The position numbers and the translations under genes are program-made. A DNA stretch of 64,000 bases, taken from NCBI RefSeq assembly GCF_001612635.1, contig NZ_BDAV01000005.1, forward strand, positions 124,001 through 188,000, read 5' to 3'. Of the stretch, positions 8,872 through 17,331 are shown in pieces; the first letter of the stretch is position 1, and every line of letters starts with the position of its first letter. The notes under the pieces are model-generated. The model saw only the letters and a list, made by a program, of their open reading frames with translations. It was not told where the DNA came from and made no database searches. Source of the DNA: Nocardia africana NBRC 100379. Its GTDB lineage: Bacteria; Actinomycetota; Actinomycetes; Mycobacteriales; Mycobacteriaceae.

Positions 8872-9309
8872 TCAGGCGGCGGTGACGGTCAGCGTGTAGT
8901 CGCTGGGCGAGCCGTCGGCGGAGGTGACGGTGATCTGGTAGTCGAGGCCGTCGGCGACGATCTCGGCGTGCGGGACCTCGGTGGCGGCCATCGGGCCGAC
9001 CAGCGGGCCGACGGTCACCCGGGCGTTGCCGTTGTTGGAGGTGACGTCGAAGATCAGCTTCTGCCCCTGCGCCGACGCGATGGAGTAGTTGTCGATCTTG
9101 CCCTCGGCCACGGTGCCGCTGCCGCCGGTGCTGTTCTGGCCCGGGGCGATCACCAGGCGGGTGACGGCGCCGGGCAGCGCGGGCACGCCCGGCAGCGGCT
9201 GGGCGGAGGCGACGCCACCGGCGACCGCGAAGGTGATCGCGGCGATCAGCGTGACGAGCACGGCCGGAACGGCGCGCACGAACAGACGAAGTACTCGGGA
9301 TGCGTACAT
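8872..9309 (-). CDS. Small secreted protein
   Basis: A 145-residue protein with a clear Sec signal: basic MYASRVLRLFVR, hydrophobic core AVLVTLIAAITFAVAGGV, and ASA before QPLPG as the likely cleavage site. The mature part is about 110 residues, beta-rich, without cysteine, with repeated short V/T strands (KIDNYSIAS, LIFDVTSNN, YQITVTSADG). This could be a single beta-sandwich or prepeptidase-like C-terminal fold, but I do not recognise the family. The ATG at 9309 was preferred over an upstream in-frame start because it puts the signal peptide at the N-terminus. It is divergent from the acyl-CoA dehydrogenase operon. Confidence 0.75.
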   Translation of the reverse strand: MYASRVLRLFVRAVPAVLVTLIAAITFAVAGGVASAQPLPGVPALPGAVTRLVIAPGQNSTGGSGTVAEGKIDNYSIASAQGQKLIFDVTSNNGNARVTVGPLVGPMAATEVPHAEIVADGLDYQITVTSADGSPSDYTLTVTAA

Positions 9310-9504
9310 GGACCCACATCTTTCCTCACACCCTGCGCAGGATCGCAAGTCCCGGCACGTGTTTCGCGTTCCGACACGCTGTCACCACCTGCCGGGAATC
9401 GCCTCGGGCGCCCCATCCGCGGTCGCAATAAGTTAACGACCATTTGCGCTCGACCCGGAGTAAATGAGAAGGTGGAGGCCCGTTTATCGCACAAGGAGTT
9501 CTTC

Positions 9505-10737
9505 GTGAATCTGGACTGGTCGCCCACCGATCTGACGTTTCGCGACGAGGTGCGGCGCTTTCTGGACGAGAATCTGACCCCGGAACTACGCCGCGCCGGT
9601 CGGCTCGCCACCAGCGTGTACCCGGATCACGAGGCCAGCATGCAGTGGCAGCGCATCCTGCACGCCCGTGGCTGGGCCGCGCCGGCCTGGCCGGTCGCCC
9701 ACGGCGGCTGTGACTGGAGCATGACGCAGCACTACATCTTCGATCGGGAATCCACCCTCGCGGGCGCGCCCGCACTCTCGCCGATGGGCATCCGGATGGT
9801 CGCGCACGCGATCATCGCCTTCGGCACCCCGGAACAGAAGGACTACTTCCTGCCGCGCATCCTCACCGGCGAAGTGTTCTTCTGCCAGGGCTATTCCGAA
9901 CCGGAGGCCGGTTCCGATCTGGCCTCGCTGACCATGGCCGCGGTCTCCGACGGCGACGATCTGGTGTGCACCGGTTCCAAGATCTGGACCACGCACGCCA
10001 CCGAGGCGAACTGGATCTTCGCCCTGGTCCGCACCTCGAGGCTGGAACGCAAACAGCAGGGCATCACGTTCGTACTGATCCCGATGGACACCCCCGGCAT
10101 CGAGATCCGCCCGCTGGTCATGACCTCCGGCGAGCAGGTCCAGAACCAGGTGTTCTTCGATCAGGTGCGGGTGTCGAAAACCAACGTCATCGGCCGCATC
10201 GACGAGGGCTGGACGGTCGCCAAACATCTGCTGAACTTCGAGCGCGGCGGTTCGGCCTACGGCCCGGCGCTGCAGGTGCTGGCCGAATCGCTGGCCGAGC
10301 ACGCGGCCGGACAGCCCGGCTTCTCCGGCGGCAGCCTGCTCGACGAACCGGCCTTCGCCGCGAAACTGGCCGATGCGCGCATCCGCGCCGACGTGCTCGA
10401 GATCCTCGAATACCGCACCATGTCGGCGATCTCGCACGGTAAGGATCCGGGTCCGGCCGCGTCCACGATCAAGATCCTGGGCACCGAGTTGAGCCAGCGG
10501 CTCACCGAATTGGCCCTCGAGGCCGCCGGTCCGCGCGGGCGCGCCTATCAGCCGCACGCGGCCATGCCGGGCGGCCCGGTCGCCGATTTCGTCGCTTCCG
10601 CCGATGGATATCTCAGCGGCGAACCGTGGCAGGCCGTGGCGCCGCTGCGGTACTTCAACGACCGCGCGGGCTCGATCTACGCGGGCAGCAACGAGATTCA
10701 GCGCAACATCATCGCCAAGGCAACCCTGGGACTGTGA
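9505..10737 (+). CDS. Acyl-CoA dehydrogenase (first of a pair)
   Basis: FAD-dependent enzyme that desaturates acyl-CoA at C2-C3. The 410-residue protein has the N-terminal helical domain, the FAD/substrate segment FCQGYSEPEAGSDLASL, and the C-terminal IYAGSNEIQRNIIAK. It resembles the larger subunit of mycobacterial FadE pairs used in steroid side-chain or branched-chain breakdown. The position of the MCAD catalytic Glu (YEGT) is Ala here (YAGS), so the base would come from elsewhere. The GTG start follows AAGGAG by 6 bases. The partner gene starts 3 bases after this stop, which suggests one transcript and perhaps a heteromeric enzyme. The substrate is unknown. Confidence 0.93.
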   Translation: MNLDWSPTDLTFRDEVRRFLDENLTPELRRAGRLATSVYPDHEASMQWQRILHARGWAAPAWPVAHGGCDWSMTQHYIFDRESTLAGAPALSPMGIRMVAHAIIAFGTPEQKDYFLPRILTGEVFFCQGYSEPEAGSDLASLTMAAVSDGDDLVCTGSKIWTTHATEANWIFALVRTSRLERKQQGITFVLIPMDTPGIEIRPLVMTSGEQVQNQVFFDQVRVSKTNVIGRIDEGWTVAKHLLNFERGGSAYGPALQVLAESLAEHAAGQPGFSGGSLLDEPAFAAKLADARIRADVLEILEYRTMSAISHGKDPGPAASTIKILGTELSQRLTELALEAAGPRGRAYQPHAAMPGGPVADFVASADGYLSGEPWQAVAPLRYFNDRAGSIYAGSNEIQRNIIAKATLGL

Positions 10738-10740
10738 GAG

Positions 10741-11865
10741 ATGGACTTCGAATTCACTGCCGAACAGCAACTGCTCCGTGACACGGTCACCGAATTTCTC
10801 GCCGCCCGTTACGATCTGGAGAAGAGCCGGGCCGCGGCGCGGGTCGGCGCCGGCCATCAGCCGGAAATGTGGCGCGCCTTCGCCGAGGAGGTCGGCATCC
10901 TGGGAGCGAGCCTGCCCGAGAGCGTGGGCGGGTTCGACGGCGGCGCCATCGAGACCATGATCATCGCCGAGGCGCTCGGCGCCGCCCTGGTCGTCGAACC
11001 CTACGTCGACACCGCCGTCCTCGGCGGCGGACTGCTGCGCCGCGCCGGCGGCGCCCGGGCCGAGGAGCTGTTGCGCGGCATCGTCGACGGGTCCGTGATC
11101 ACGGCCTTCGCCGCCCTGGAAGCCGATTCCGGCTACGACCCCACACAGGTCACCACGACCGCCCGCCGCGACGGCGACGACTGGATTCTCGACGGCGCCA
11201 AGACGGTGGTGACGAGTGCGCCGCTGGCCACCCACCTGCTGGTGACGGCACGCACCGCCGACGCGGCGGGGCTGTCGCTGTTCGTGGTGGCGGCCGATGC
11301 GGCCGGCCTGACCCAGCACCCCTATCGCACGATCGACGAACGCCGCGCGGCCGATCTGGTCCTCGACGGCGTCCGGGTCCCCACCGACGCGCTGCTGGGC
11401 GCCGAGGGCGCGGCCGACGCGTCGATCGAGCGGGCGATCGACGAGGCGATCGCCGCGATCTGCGCCGAAGCCGTGGGCGGGATGCGGCGGGTACTCGCCG
11501 ACACCGTCGAATACAGCAAGCAGCGCCGCCAATTCGGCGTGCCGATCGCCAGTTTCCAGGTGCTGCAGCACCGCATGGTCGATATGCACCTGGAGCTCGA
11601 GCAGGCCGTGGCCGCCACCTACCTGGTGACGCTGAAACTCGACGCCGAACCGAAGGCCCGCGCCCGGGCCGCCGCCGCGGCCAAGGCCACCGTCGCCCGC
11701 GCCGCGGGCTTCATCGGGCAGCACGCGGTGCAACTGCACGGCGCGATGGGCATGACCGAAGAACTCCCCATCGGGCATTTCTTCAAGCGGCTCACCGCGA
11801 TTCGCACCGAATGGGGTTCGGCGGACCAGCACATCGCCCGCTACGCCGCGCTGACGCGGGCCTGA
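10741..11865 (+). CDS. Acyl-CoA dehydrogenase (second of a pair)
   Basis: A 374-residue acyl-CoA dehydrogenase homologue, shorter and more divergent than its partner, with VEYSKQRRQFGVPIASFQ and AVQLHGAMGMTEE as family landmarks. It starts 3 bases after the first dehydrogenase and must be co-transcribed. In mycobacteria such adjacent unequal FadE genes form alpha2beta2 complexes in which FAD is bound at the interface; I infer the same here from the arrangement. It ends before a 17-bp hairpin shared with the convergent ect operon. Confidence 0.9.
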   Translation: MDFEFTAEQQLLRDTVTEFLAARYDLEKSRAAARVGAGHQPEMWRAFAEEVGILGASLPESVGGFDGGAIETMIIAEALGAALVVEPYVDTAVLGGGLLRRAGGARAEELLRGIVDGSVITAFAALEADSGYDPTQVTTTARRDGDDWILDGAKTVVTSAPLATHLLVTARTADAAGLSLFVVAADAAGLTQHPYRTIDERRAADLVLDGVRVPTDALLGAEGAADASIERAIDEAIAAICAEAVGGMRRVLADTVEYSKQRRQFGVPIASFQVLQHRMVDMHLELEQAVAATYLVTLKLDAEPKARARAAAAAKATVARAAGFIGQHAVQLHGAMGMTEELPIGHFFKRLTAIRTEWGSADQHIARYAALTRA

Positions 11866-11920
11866 GCGGCGCGCACGATCGCCGGGGCGAGGTTCCCATA
11901 CCGCCGACGCCCCGGACATG

Positions 11921-11957
11921 TTTTCGGCCGGAATCCGATTCGGATTCCGGCCGAAAA
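11921..11957. terminator. Bidirectional terminator between the FadE pair and ectD
   Basis: TTTTCGGCCGGAATCCG (11921-11937) and its exact complement (11941-11957) form a 17-bp stem with a 3-base loop. The 5' TTTT / 3' AAAA ends give short U runs within the stem for both strands. It lies midway between convergent transcription units. Confidence 0.85.
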
Positions 11958-12043
11958 CGCGCCGGGGATGCCGGGCTCGCCCCGCCACCGTCGGGAGCGA
12001 ACCCGCGCGTTCATCGGTCCCGACGTGATCGGGTCACCCCCGC

Positions 12044-12925
12044 TCAGCGCAAGGGGGTGAAATCGCGCGAGGCGATGTAGGTCGGCCGCCGATGCACGGC
12101 CGAATACGGTTCTTCGAGAGTGTTCTCCACGCTGTTGAACACCAGGAAGACGTTCGAGCGCGGGAACGGCGTGATGTTGTTCGACGAGCCGTGCATGATG
12201 TTGGAATCGAACAGCAGCGCCGAACCGCGGGCGCCGGTGAACTGCGCGATGCCGTACTTGTCGGCCAGCTGAGCCAGATCCTCCTGTGCGGGCACGCCGA
12301 TCTGCTGCTCGCGCAACGATTCCCGGTAGTGCTCGTCCGGAGTCTCACCCTGGCACGGCATGAACTGCCGGTGCGAGCCCGGCAGCAGCATCAGGCTGCC
12401 GTTGAACGGGTAGTTGTCGGTCAGCGCGATCGACAGACTCACCGCACGCGGTGAGGGCATTCCGTCCTCGGCGTGCCAGGTCTCGAAATCCGAATGCCAG
12501 TAGAACCCGGCACCCTCGAATCCGGGCATGTAGTTGACCCGGCTCTGGTGGATGTAGACCTCGGAACCGAGGATCTGGCGGGCCATCCCGACGATCCGCT
12601 CGTCACGCACCAGCTCCGCCACCACGGAACTGATCTTGTGCACCTCGAAGATCGAACGAACGCTGTTCGACTTCTTCTCGATGATCACTCGCTCGTCGGC
12701 ACGCAACACCGGGTCGGCGGCCAGCCGATCGACGTCGGCGGCGATATCGGCCACCTCCATCGGGGTCAGCAATTCGTCGATGATCGCGTACCCATCGGCA
12801 TCGAAATTCTGCAGCTCCGGCGAGGTGACCGTGCCCCATACCGTGGGGTCGGTGCGCTCCACCGGCGGTACCGCTACGGCGGTTCTGGTCCGGTAGCGGT
12901 CGATTCGACTCTCCGCCAACGTCAT
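12044..12925 (-). CDS. ectD: Ectoine hydroxylase EctD
   Basis: Fe(II)/2-oxoglutarate dioxygenase that converts ectoine to 5-hydroxyectoine. The 293-residue protein carries the iron-binding HxD in FYWHSDFETWH, the distal His in SNIMHGSSNN, and the EctD landmarks NSVRSIFEVHK and GSHRQFMPCQGETP. It is the last gene of ectABCD, 27 bases after ectC. The product is a stress protectant against salt, heat or drying. Assignment is firm. Confidence 0.97.
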   Translation of the reverse strand: MTLAESRIDRYRTRTAVAVPPVERTDPTVWGTVTSPELQNFDADGYAIIDELLTPMEVADIAADVDRLAADPVLRADERVIIEKKSNSVRSIFEVHKISSVVAELVRDERIVGMARQILGSEVYIHQSRVNYMPGFEGAGFYWHSDFETWHAEDGMPSPRAVSLSIALTDNYPFNGSLMLLPGSHRQFMPCQGETPDEHYRESLREQQIGVPAQEDLAQLADKYGIAQFTGARGSALLFDSNIMHGSSNNITPFPRSNVFLVFNSVENTLEEPYSAVHRRPTYIASRDFTPLR

Positions 12926-12952
12926 CGCGGCGTCGTCCTCCTAACTACATCA

Positions 12953-13345
12953 CTACTCGCCTACGGCCACCAACGGGTAGACACCGTTCTCGTCGTGAAC
13001 TTCCTTGCCCGTGACCGGAGGATTGAACACACACAGCATCCGCATCAGCGTGCGGGTCTCGACCCGGTGCCGCTCGTGCCCGTTGAGCAGGTACATCGTT
13101 CCCGGCGCCAAGTCGTAGGTGACGTCGTTGGTCAGATCCGTGAGCGTGCCCTCGCCCTCCACCAGCCACACCGCTTCGACGTGGTTCTGGTAGTGGAACT
13201 CGTGCACGGTGTTCGGCTGAATCGTCGTCTCGTGGAAGGAGAAACCCACCCCGTCGCCGCCGAGGATGATCCGCTTGCTGCGCCAGCCCTCGGCCGCGAC
13301 GTCGCGGTCGGTTCCGGTGATCTCGGCAGTGGTACGCACGATCAT
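12953..13345 (-). CDS. ectC: L-ectoine synthase EctC
   Basis: Cupin enzyme that cyclises N-gamma-acetyl-diaminobutyrate to ectoine. The 130 residues include MIVRTTAEITGTDRDV, the metal-binding cupin region HEFHYQNHVEAVWLVEGEG, and the lid LMRMLCVFNPPVTG, all diagnostic. It starts two bases after ectB ends, so translation is likely coupled. Length is normal. Confidence 0.98.
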   Translation of the reverse strand: MIVRTTAEITGTDRDVAAEGWRSKRIILGGDGVGFSFHETTIQPNTVHEFHYQNHVEAVWLVEGEGTLTDLTNDVTYDLAPGTMYLLNGHERHRVETRTLMRMLCVFNPPVTGKEVHDENGVYPLVAVGE

Positions 13346-13347
13346 GG

Positions 13348-14610
13348 TCAGTTGCCTCCTCGGGCCATGTCGACCGCCCGGTTCAGGATCCCCAGGCCGT
13401 GGTCGAGTTCGTCGTCGGTGATGGTCAGCGGCGGCAGCAGCTTGACCACCTGGTCCTCGGCGCCGGAGGTCTCCACCAGCAGGCCCTCCTCGAAGGCGAT
13501 GCTGCTGACCTTGCCCGCCTCCGAGGCGTCGTCGAACACCAGTCCCTGCACCAGCCCGCGGCCGCGGGTCGAGACACCCTCGAAGTTCTCCGAGAGCGCC
13601 TCGAACGACTTTCGGATCTTCTCGCCCTTGGCGGCGGTGGCCTCCTCGAGACGGTGGTCGGTCCAGTAGTGCTCGAGCGCCACGCGGGCGGTCACGAACG
13701 CCGGGTTGTTGCCGCGGAAGGTGCCGTTGTGCTCACCGGGCGCCCACTGGTCCAGCTCACGCTTCATCAGCACGAGCGCCAGCGGCAGGCCGTAGCCGCC
13801 GATCGACTTGGACAGCGTGACGATGTCCGGGGTGATGCCGGCGATCTCGAAGGAGAAGAACGGCCCGGTCCGGCCACAGCCCATCTGCACGTCGTCGACG
13901 ATGAGCAGAATTCCGCGCGCGGCGCACAGCTCCGACAGATGCCGGAGCCACTGTGCCCGAGCGACGTTCACGCCGCCCTCGCCCTGCACGGTTTCCACGA
14001 TCACCGCCGCGGGCTTGTCCACACCGGAGGAATTGTCATCGAGGACCCGCTCCATCCATGCCAGATCGTCGGTGCCGTCCAGATACCCGTCGTAGGGCAT
14101 CGGATTCACGTGGTTCAACGGTACCCCGGCGCCCGCGCGCTTGGTCGCGTTACCGGTCACCGAGAGCGCACCGAGGGTCATGCCGTGGAATGCGTTGGTG
14201 AAATTCAGGATCGAGGTGCGGCCGGTCACCTTGCGGGCCAGCTTCAGCGCCGATTCGACCGCGTTCGCACCGGTGGGACCGGGGAACTGGACCTTGTAAT
14301 CGAGGCCGCGCGGATCCAGCAGAACCTTGTTGATCGTCTCCAGCAATTCACGCTTCGCGACGGTCGACATATCCAGTCCGTGCGTAATTCCGTCACGGGC
14401 GATGTAATCGATCAGTGCTTCTTTGAGAACGGGATTGTTGTGCCCGTAGTTGAGCGCTCCGGCGCCCGCGAAGAAATCGAGGTAATCACGTCCGCTACCG
14501 TCGCGCAGCCAGGCGCCGGAGGCGGTGTCGAACAGCGTGGGCCAGGAACGGCAATACCCACGGACATTCGATTCGAGCGATTCGAAAACGGTCATCTCAG
14601 CGGTGGTCAT
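13348..14610 (-). CDS. ectB: L-2,4-diaminobutyrate aminotransferase EctB
   Basis: PLP enzyme of the class III aminotransferases that makes 2,4-diaminobutyrate from aspartate semialdehyde and glutamate. The 420-residue protein shows [19 protein letters not shown], the PLP-site [11 protein letters not shown], and [17 protein letters not shown], whose Lys carries the cofactor. It lies 12 bases after ectA and 2 before ectC in one operon. Confidence 0.98.
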   Translation of the reverse strand: MTTAEMTVFESLESNVRGYCRSWPTLFDTASGAWLRDGSGRDYLDFFAGAGALNYGHNNPVLKEALIDYIARDGITHGLDMSTVAKRELLETINKVLLDPRGLDYKVQFPGPTGANAVESALKLARKVTGRTSILNFTNAFHGMTLGALSVTGNATKRAGAGVPLNHVNPMPYDGYLDGTDDLAWMERVLDDNSSGVDKPAAVIVETVQGEGGVNVARAQWLRHLSELCAARGILLIVDDVQMGCGRTGPFFSFEIAGITPDIVTLSKSIGGYGLPLALVLMKRELDQWAPGEHNGTFRGNNPAFVTARVALEHYWTDHRLEEATAAKGEKIRKSFEALSENFEGVSTRGRGLVQGLVFDDASEAGKVSSIAFEEGLLVETSGAEDQVVKLLPPLTITDDELDHGLGILNRAVDMARGGN

Positions 14611-14622
14611 CGATGATCCTTC

Positions 14623-15192
14623 CTATCGTTTTGCGTCACTCTTCAGTGGCGCGATCCGGTACAGGTCCTCCGATTCGTGCCCGTCCGGAAAATCTTCTGG
14701 CTCGAACAACGTCTCGCGCGTCATTTCCGCGTCACGGCGCCGGGCCAGTGAGGCGAACATTGCCAGCGAGGCTTCGTTGTCCGGCGAAACGGTTGTCTCC
14801 AACTTCGAAACACCTTGGTCGGCAACGTCTTCGACGAGCCGATCCAGCATTGCCACGCCCACTCCGCGGCCGCGGAAGGCGTGATCGACGGCTACCTGCC
14901 AGATGAACAGCGTGTCCGGCGATTCCGGGCGCAGATATCCGGTGACGAATCCTGCTATCTCCGAGTCGATTTCGGCCACGACGGTGGTCGAGGCGAAGTC
15001 ACGACTCCACAGCAGATACGCGTAGCTCGAATTGGCGTCGAGCACTTGGGAATCCACTGCGATTCGCCACATCCGCGCTCCGTCGTCCACCCGCGGCCGA
15101 CGAATCAGCGTCTGGGTCGAAACGTTCCGACGGCCGTTCGGCTCGTCGGTTGCCGGAGAACTGAACGACATACTCCGCGTTCGGGTCTGCAT
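14623..15192 (-). CDS. ectA: L-2,4-diaminobutyrate N-acetyltransferase EctA
   Basis: GNAT enzyme for the first committed step of ectoine synthesis. The core matches EctA (VLDANSSYAYLLWSRDFASTT, VDHAFRGRGVGVAMLDRL, TVSPDNEASLAMFASLARR). The N-terminus is uncertain: GTG 15195, ATG 15192 and ATG 15168 are all possible, and family members are usually 10-20 residues shorter. Only about 45 bases separate it from the upstream histidine-kinase gene on the same strand, so the ect promoter is either in that gap or inside the kinase gene, or read-through from the two-component system reaches the ect genes. Confidence 0.95.
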   Translation of the reverse strand: MQTRTRSMSFSSPATDEPNGRRNVSTQTLIRRPRVDDGARMWRIAVDSQVLDANSSYAYLLWSRDFASTTVVAEIDSEIAGFVTGYLRPESPDTLFIWQVAVDHAFRGRGVGVAMLDRLVEDVADQGVSKLETTVSPDNEASLAMFASLARRRDAEMTRETLFEPEDFPDGHESEDLYRIAPLKSDAKR

Positions 15193-15241
15193 CACCCCTT
15201 CAGAATTGCCCGCGAACGTTGAGGTCTATCGTGCGACTACT

Positions 15242-16279
15242 TTACGGTTGTGTTACAGAAGTATGATCGGTGAATTTCGTCACCGTGGGCAACCACACCA
15301 TGAATCGCGCCCCGCCGCCGGGACGGTCGTCACATTTCACGCGGCCACCGTGGGCGGCCACGGTTTCGGCCACCAAAGCCAATCCGATGCCGGTGCCCGA
15401 CCGTTTCCCGCGTCGCACCGTCACGAATCTTTCGAAGATGCGTTGCCGATCTTGCGGAGCGACTCCCGGACCGGCGTCGTCGACCGTGATCACCATTTCG
15501 TCGCCGGCGCGCGCGACCCCCACCGCGACCACTCCCCCACCGTGCCGCTGCGCATTCTCGAGTAAATTCACCAGCGCACGCTCGAGTTCGAGCTTTCGCC
15601 CGGTCACGATTCCGTCGTCGGCGACGGTCAGCAGATCCGGTGAATAATGCATTTCCGCGAGCGTGTGGGTGAGCAGTTCGCGCACCGACAGCGGTTCGGC
15701 GTCGGCACCGTGCATGCGCGCCTCGGCCCGGGCCAGTGCCAGCAGATCGTCGAGCAACCTGCGCAGATGGTCGAGTTCGGCGCGCACCAGCTCCAGCGCC
15801 CGCCGGGACCGTTCGGGGAGCTGATCCTCGTAGCGCGACATCACTCCGACGCTGGTGGTGAGCGTGGTCAGCGGGGTTCGCAGTTCGTGACTCACATCAC
15901 CCACCAGCCGGCGTTCGCGATCGATGCGGTTCTGCAGCGAATCGACCATGGTGTTGAACGCGTCCACGGTCGGGGCCAGATCGGGATCGTCGGTGTCGGG
16001 CAACCGGGTGCCGAGCTCACCGGAGGCGATCTTGGCCGCGGTGCCGGTGACCTGGCGCAACGGTTCCAGCAAACGGTGTGACAACCAGATTCCGAAGATC
16101 GCGCCGATCACGGTGCCGCCGAGCGCGCAGGCCAGTGCGGTGCGCCACCCGCCGCCGTCGAGCTTCGCGATCAGCACCGCCAGCAATGCCGAGACCAGGC
16201 CGGTGACGGTGAAAGCGACGATCACGCGACCGCGCAGAAGCTGGCGGCGGGGCAGGCGCGGAAATCTAGCGCTGCACAT
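15242..16279 (-). CDS. Sensor histidine kinase
   Basis: A 345-residue membrane kinase. Two membrane helices (about 18-40 and 48-69) are joined by a loop of only a few residues (KLDGGGWR), so it lacks a real extracellular sensor domain and is likely to sense within the membrane or through a partner. HAMP follows (about 70-120), then the H box DVSHELRTPLTTL, N box NLLENAQRHGG, and G boxes DAGPGV and GTGIGLALV. It overlaps the response-regulator gene by 14 bases and is co-transcribed with it. It lies directly upstream of ectABCD and divergent from an L,D-transpeptidase, which suggests envelope or osmotic sensing. The precise ligand is unknown. Confidence 0.94.
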   Translation of the reverse strand: MCSARFPRLPRRQLLRGRVIVAFTVTGLVSALLAVLIAKLDGGGWRTALACALGGTVIGAIFGIWLSHRLLEPLRQVTGTAAKIASGELGTRLPDTDDPDLAPTVDAFNTMVDSLQNRIDRERRLVGDVSHELRTPLTTLTTSVGVMSRYEDQLPERSRRALELVRAELDHLRRLLDDLLALARAEARMHGADAEPLSVRELLTHTLAEMHYSPDLLTVADDGIVTGRKLELERALVNLLENAQRHGGGVVAVGVARAGDEMVITVDDAGPGVAPQDRQRIFERFVTVRRGKRSGTGIGLALVAETVAAHGGRVKCDDRPGGGARFMVWLPTVTKFTDHTSVTQP

Positions 16280-16976
16280 CGAGGCGGTAGCCGAGCCCGC
16301 GCACGGTTACCACGATCGCCGGCTCCGACGGGTCGCGCTCGATCTTGGTGCGCAACCGCCGGACGTGCACGTCCACGATCCGCTCGTCACCGAAGAACCC
16401 ACGGTCCCAGACCCTTTCGAGCAGGACGCTGCGCGAGAGCACCCGCCCGGGAGTCTCGGCCAGCTCGCACAGCAACCGGAATTCGGTGAGGGTGAGGTGC
16501 AACTCCTCGTCGCCGCGGTGGACGGTGCCGCCGTCGGCCGAAAGCACCAGCGGCGCTTCGGGATAGGCGTCGAGCACGATCTCCTGCGGGGCCGGCGGCT
16601 CCACGGTCTGCTGGGCGCGGCGGCGCAGGGCCCGCATCCGGGCGGTGATCTCCTTGATCTCGAACGGCTTGGTGACGAAATCGTCGGCGCCGGCCTCCAG
16701 CGCGGCCACCACGTCGTGGGTGTCGTCGCGCGCGCTGACCACGATGATCGGCACGTCGTGATCGCGACGAATCTCACGAATACAGGTGAATCCGTCCATC
16801 TCCCCCAGCATCAGATCCACGATCATCACATCCGGTGCGCCGTTGTCACGCAGATGTTCGAGCGCGTCCTCGGCCTCCTCGGCCTCGGCGACGTCGTAGC
16901 CCTCGTCCTCCATGGCCAGCCGCAGCGCACTGCGGACCCGGTCGTCGTCCTCTACGATCATCAAATTTGCACTCAT
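16266..16976 (-). CDS. OmpR-family response regulator
   Basis: Receiver domain (about 1-115) with acidic pocket VEDDDR, phospho-acceptor Asp in VDLMLGE and Lys in TKPFE, then a winged-helix output domain (about 140-235) with RVLSRSVLLERVWDRGF and VHVRRLRTKIE. I start at ATG 16976, where AGGTG stands 6 bases upstream, 7 codons inside the longest reading. The partner kinase overlaps its 3' end. The divergent L,D-transpeptidase and the downstream ect operon are candidate targets. Repeated GTAAAC/GTAAC motifs in the upstream gap may be binding sites. Confidence 0.95.
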   Translation of the reverse strand: MSANLMIVEDDDRVRSALRLAMEDEGYDVAEAEEAEDALEHLRDNGAPDVMIVDLMLGEMDGFTCIREIRRDHDVPIIVVSARDDTHDVVAALEAGADDFVTKPFEIKEITARMRALRRRAQQTVEPPAPQEIVLDAYPEAPLVLSADGGTVHRGDEELHLTLTEFRLLCELAETPGRVLSRSVLLERVWDRGFFGDERIVDVHVRRLRTKIERDPSEPAIVVTVRGLGYRLDVQR

Positions 16977-17331
16977 CGCTACACCTCGTCCAGCCACGCG
17001 TCATCGGACCGTGATTCCCCGACCCGTCCGTTCGTCAGCGATGCGAGCGGCCGCGCAGCCAGTGGTCTCGCACCGTTCTCTCATAACCACACATCCCTAA
17101 CAGACATCGGTGGCGGACCACACGACGCCGGACATGCCGGCCGGTCGGTCCTGAGCGCCCGCTGGGCACACAACAGTAACTGGAGTACCCGGCGCGCCGA
17201 TGCGTAAACACGGGGCAACACCACCGAGGTGCAAGCACCTCAAAAAGCCCCGTAAACTACGTACCGAGACAGTAAGGCGATTGGTGCGCTGCGGGGGCTT
17301 GCCCAGGCGCACGTCGAACGCAGGAGACACC
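16977..17331. other. 355-bp divergent control region between the two-component system and the L,D-transpeptidase
   Basis: No convincing gene. It holds a nested hairpin at 17210-17253, direct repeats CGTAAAC at 17203 and 17251, and related GTAAC/GTAAGG motifs near 17175 and 17271. The reading frame of the transpeptidase is open back to 17200, but this extension is basic and would bury the signal peptide, so I do not treat it as coding. Confidence 0.6.
17210..17253 (+). promoter_or_regulatory. Nested hairpin in the L,D-transpeptidase leader
   Basis: ACGGGGC (17210-17216) pairs with GCCCCGT (17247-17253) and encloses a second perfect hairpin, GAGGTGC-AA-GCACCTC (17226-17241), followed by five A. 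CGTAAAC flanks the structure on both sides. There is no U tract on either strand downstream of the stem, so it does not look like a terminator. It may be a structured 5' leader or a cruciform operator. No known RNA family is recognised. Confidence 0.5.

Noticed and set aside
8506..9504. 333-codon N-terminal extension of the first acyl-CoA dehydrogenase
   Set aside because: It runs antisense through smc and the secreted-protein gene; AAGGAG plus GTG at 9505 gives the normal family start.
9586..11988. 800-codon open frame antisense to the FadE pair
   Set aside because: Same shadow effect; the plus-strand genes carry complete acyl-CoA dehydrogenase landmarks.
17210..17253. Nested hairpin read as an intrinsic terminator
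   Set aside because: The A5/T5 run is inside the outer stem and on the wrong side of the inner one for either strand.
17200..17331. 44-codon upstream extension of the L,D-transpeptidase
   Set aside because: It would place the lipoprotein signal peptide in the interior; AGGAGA-ATG at 17332 fits far better.
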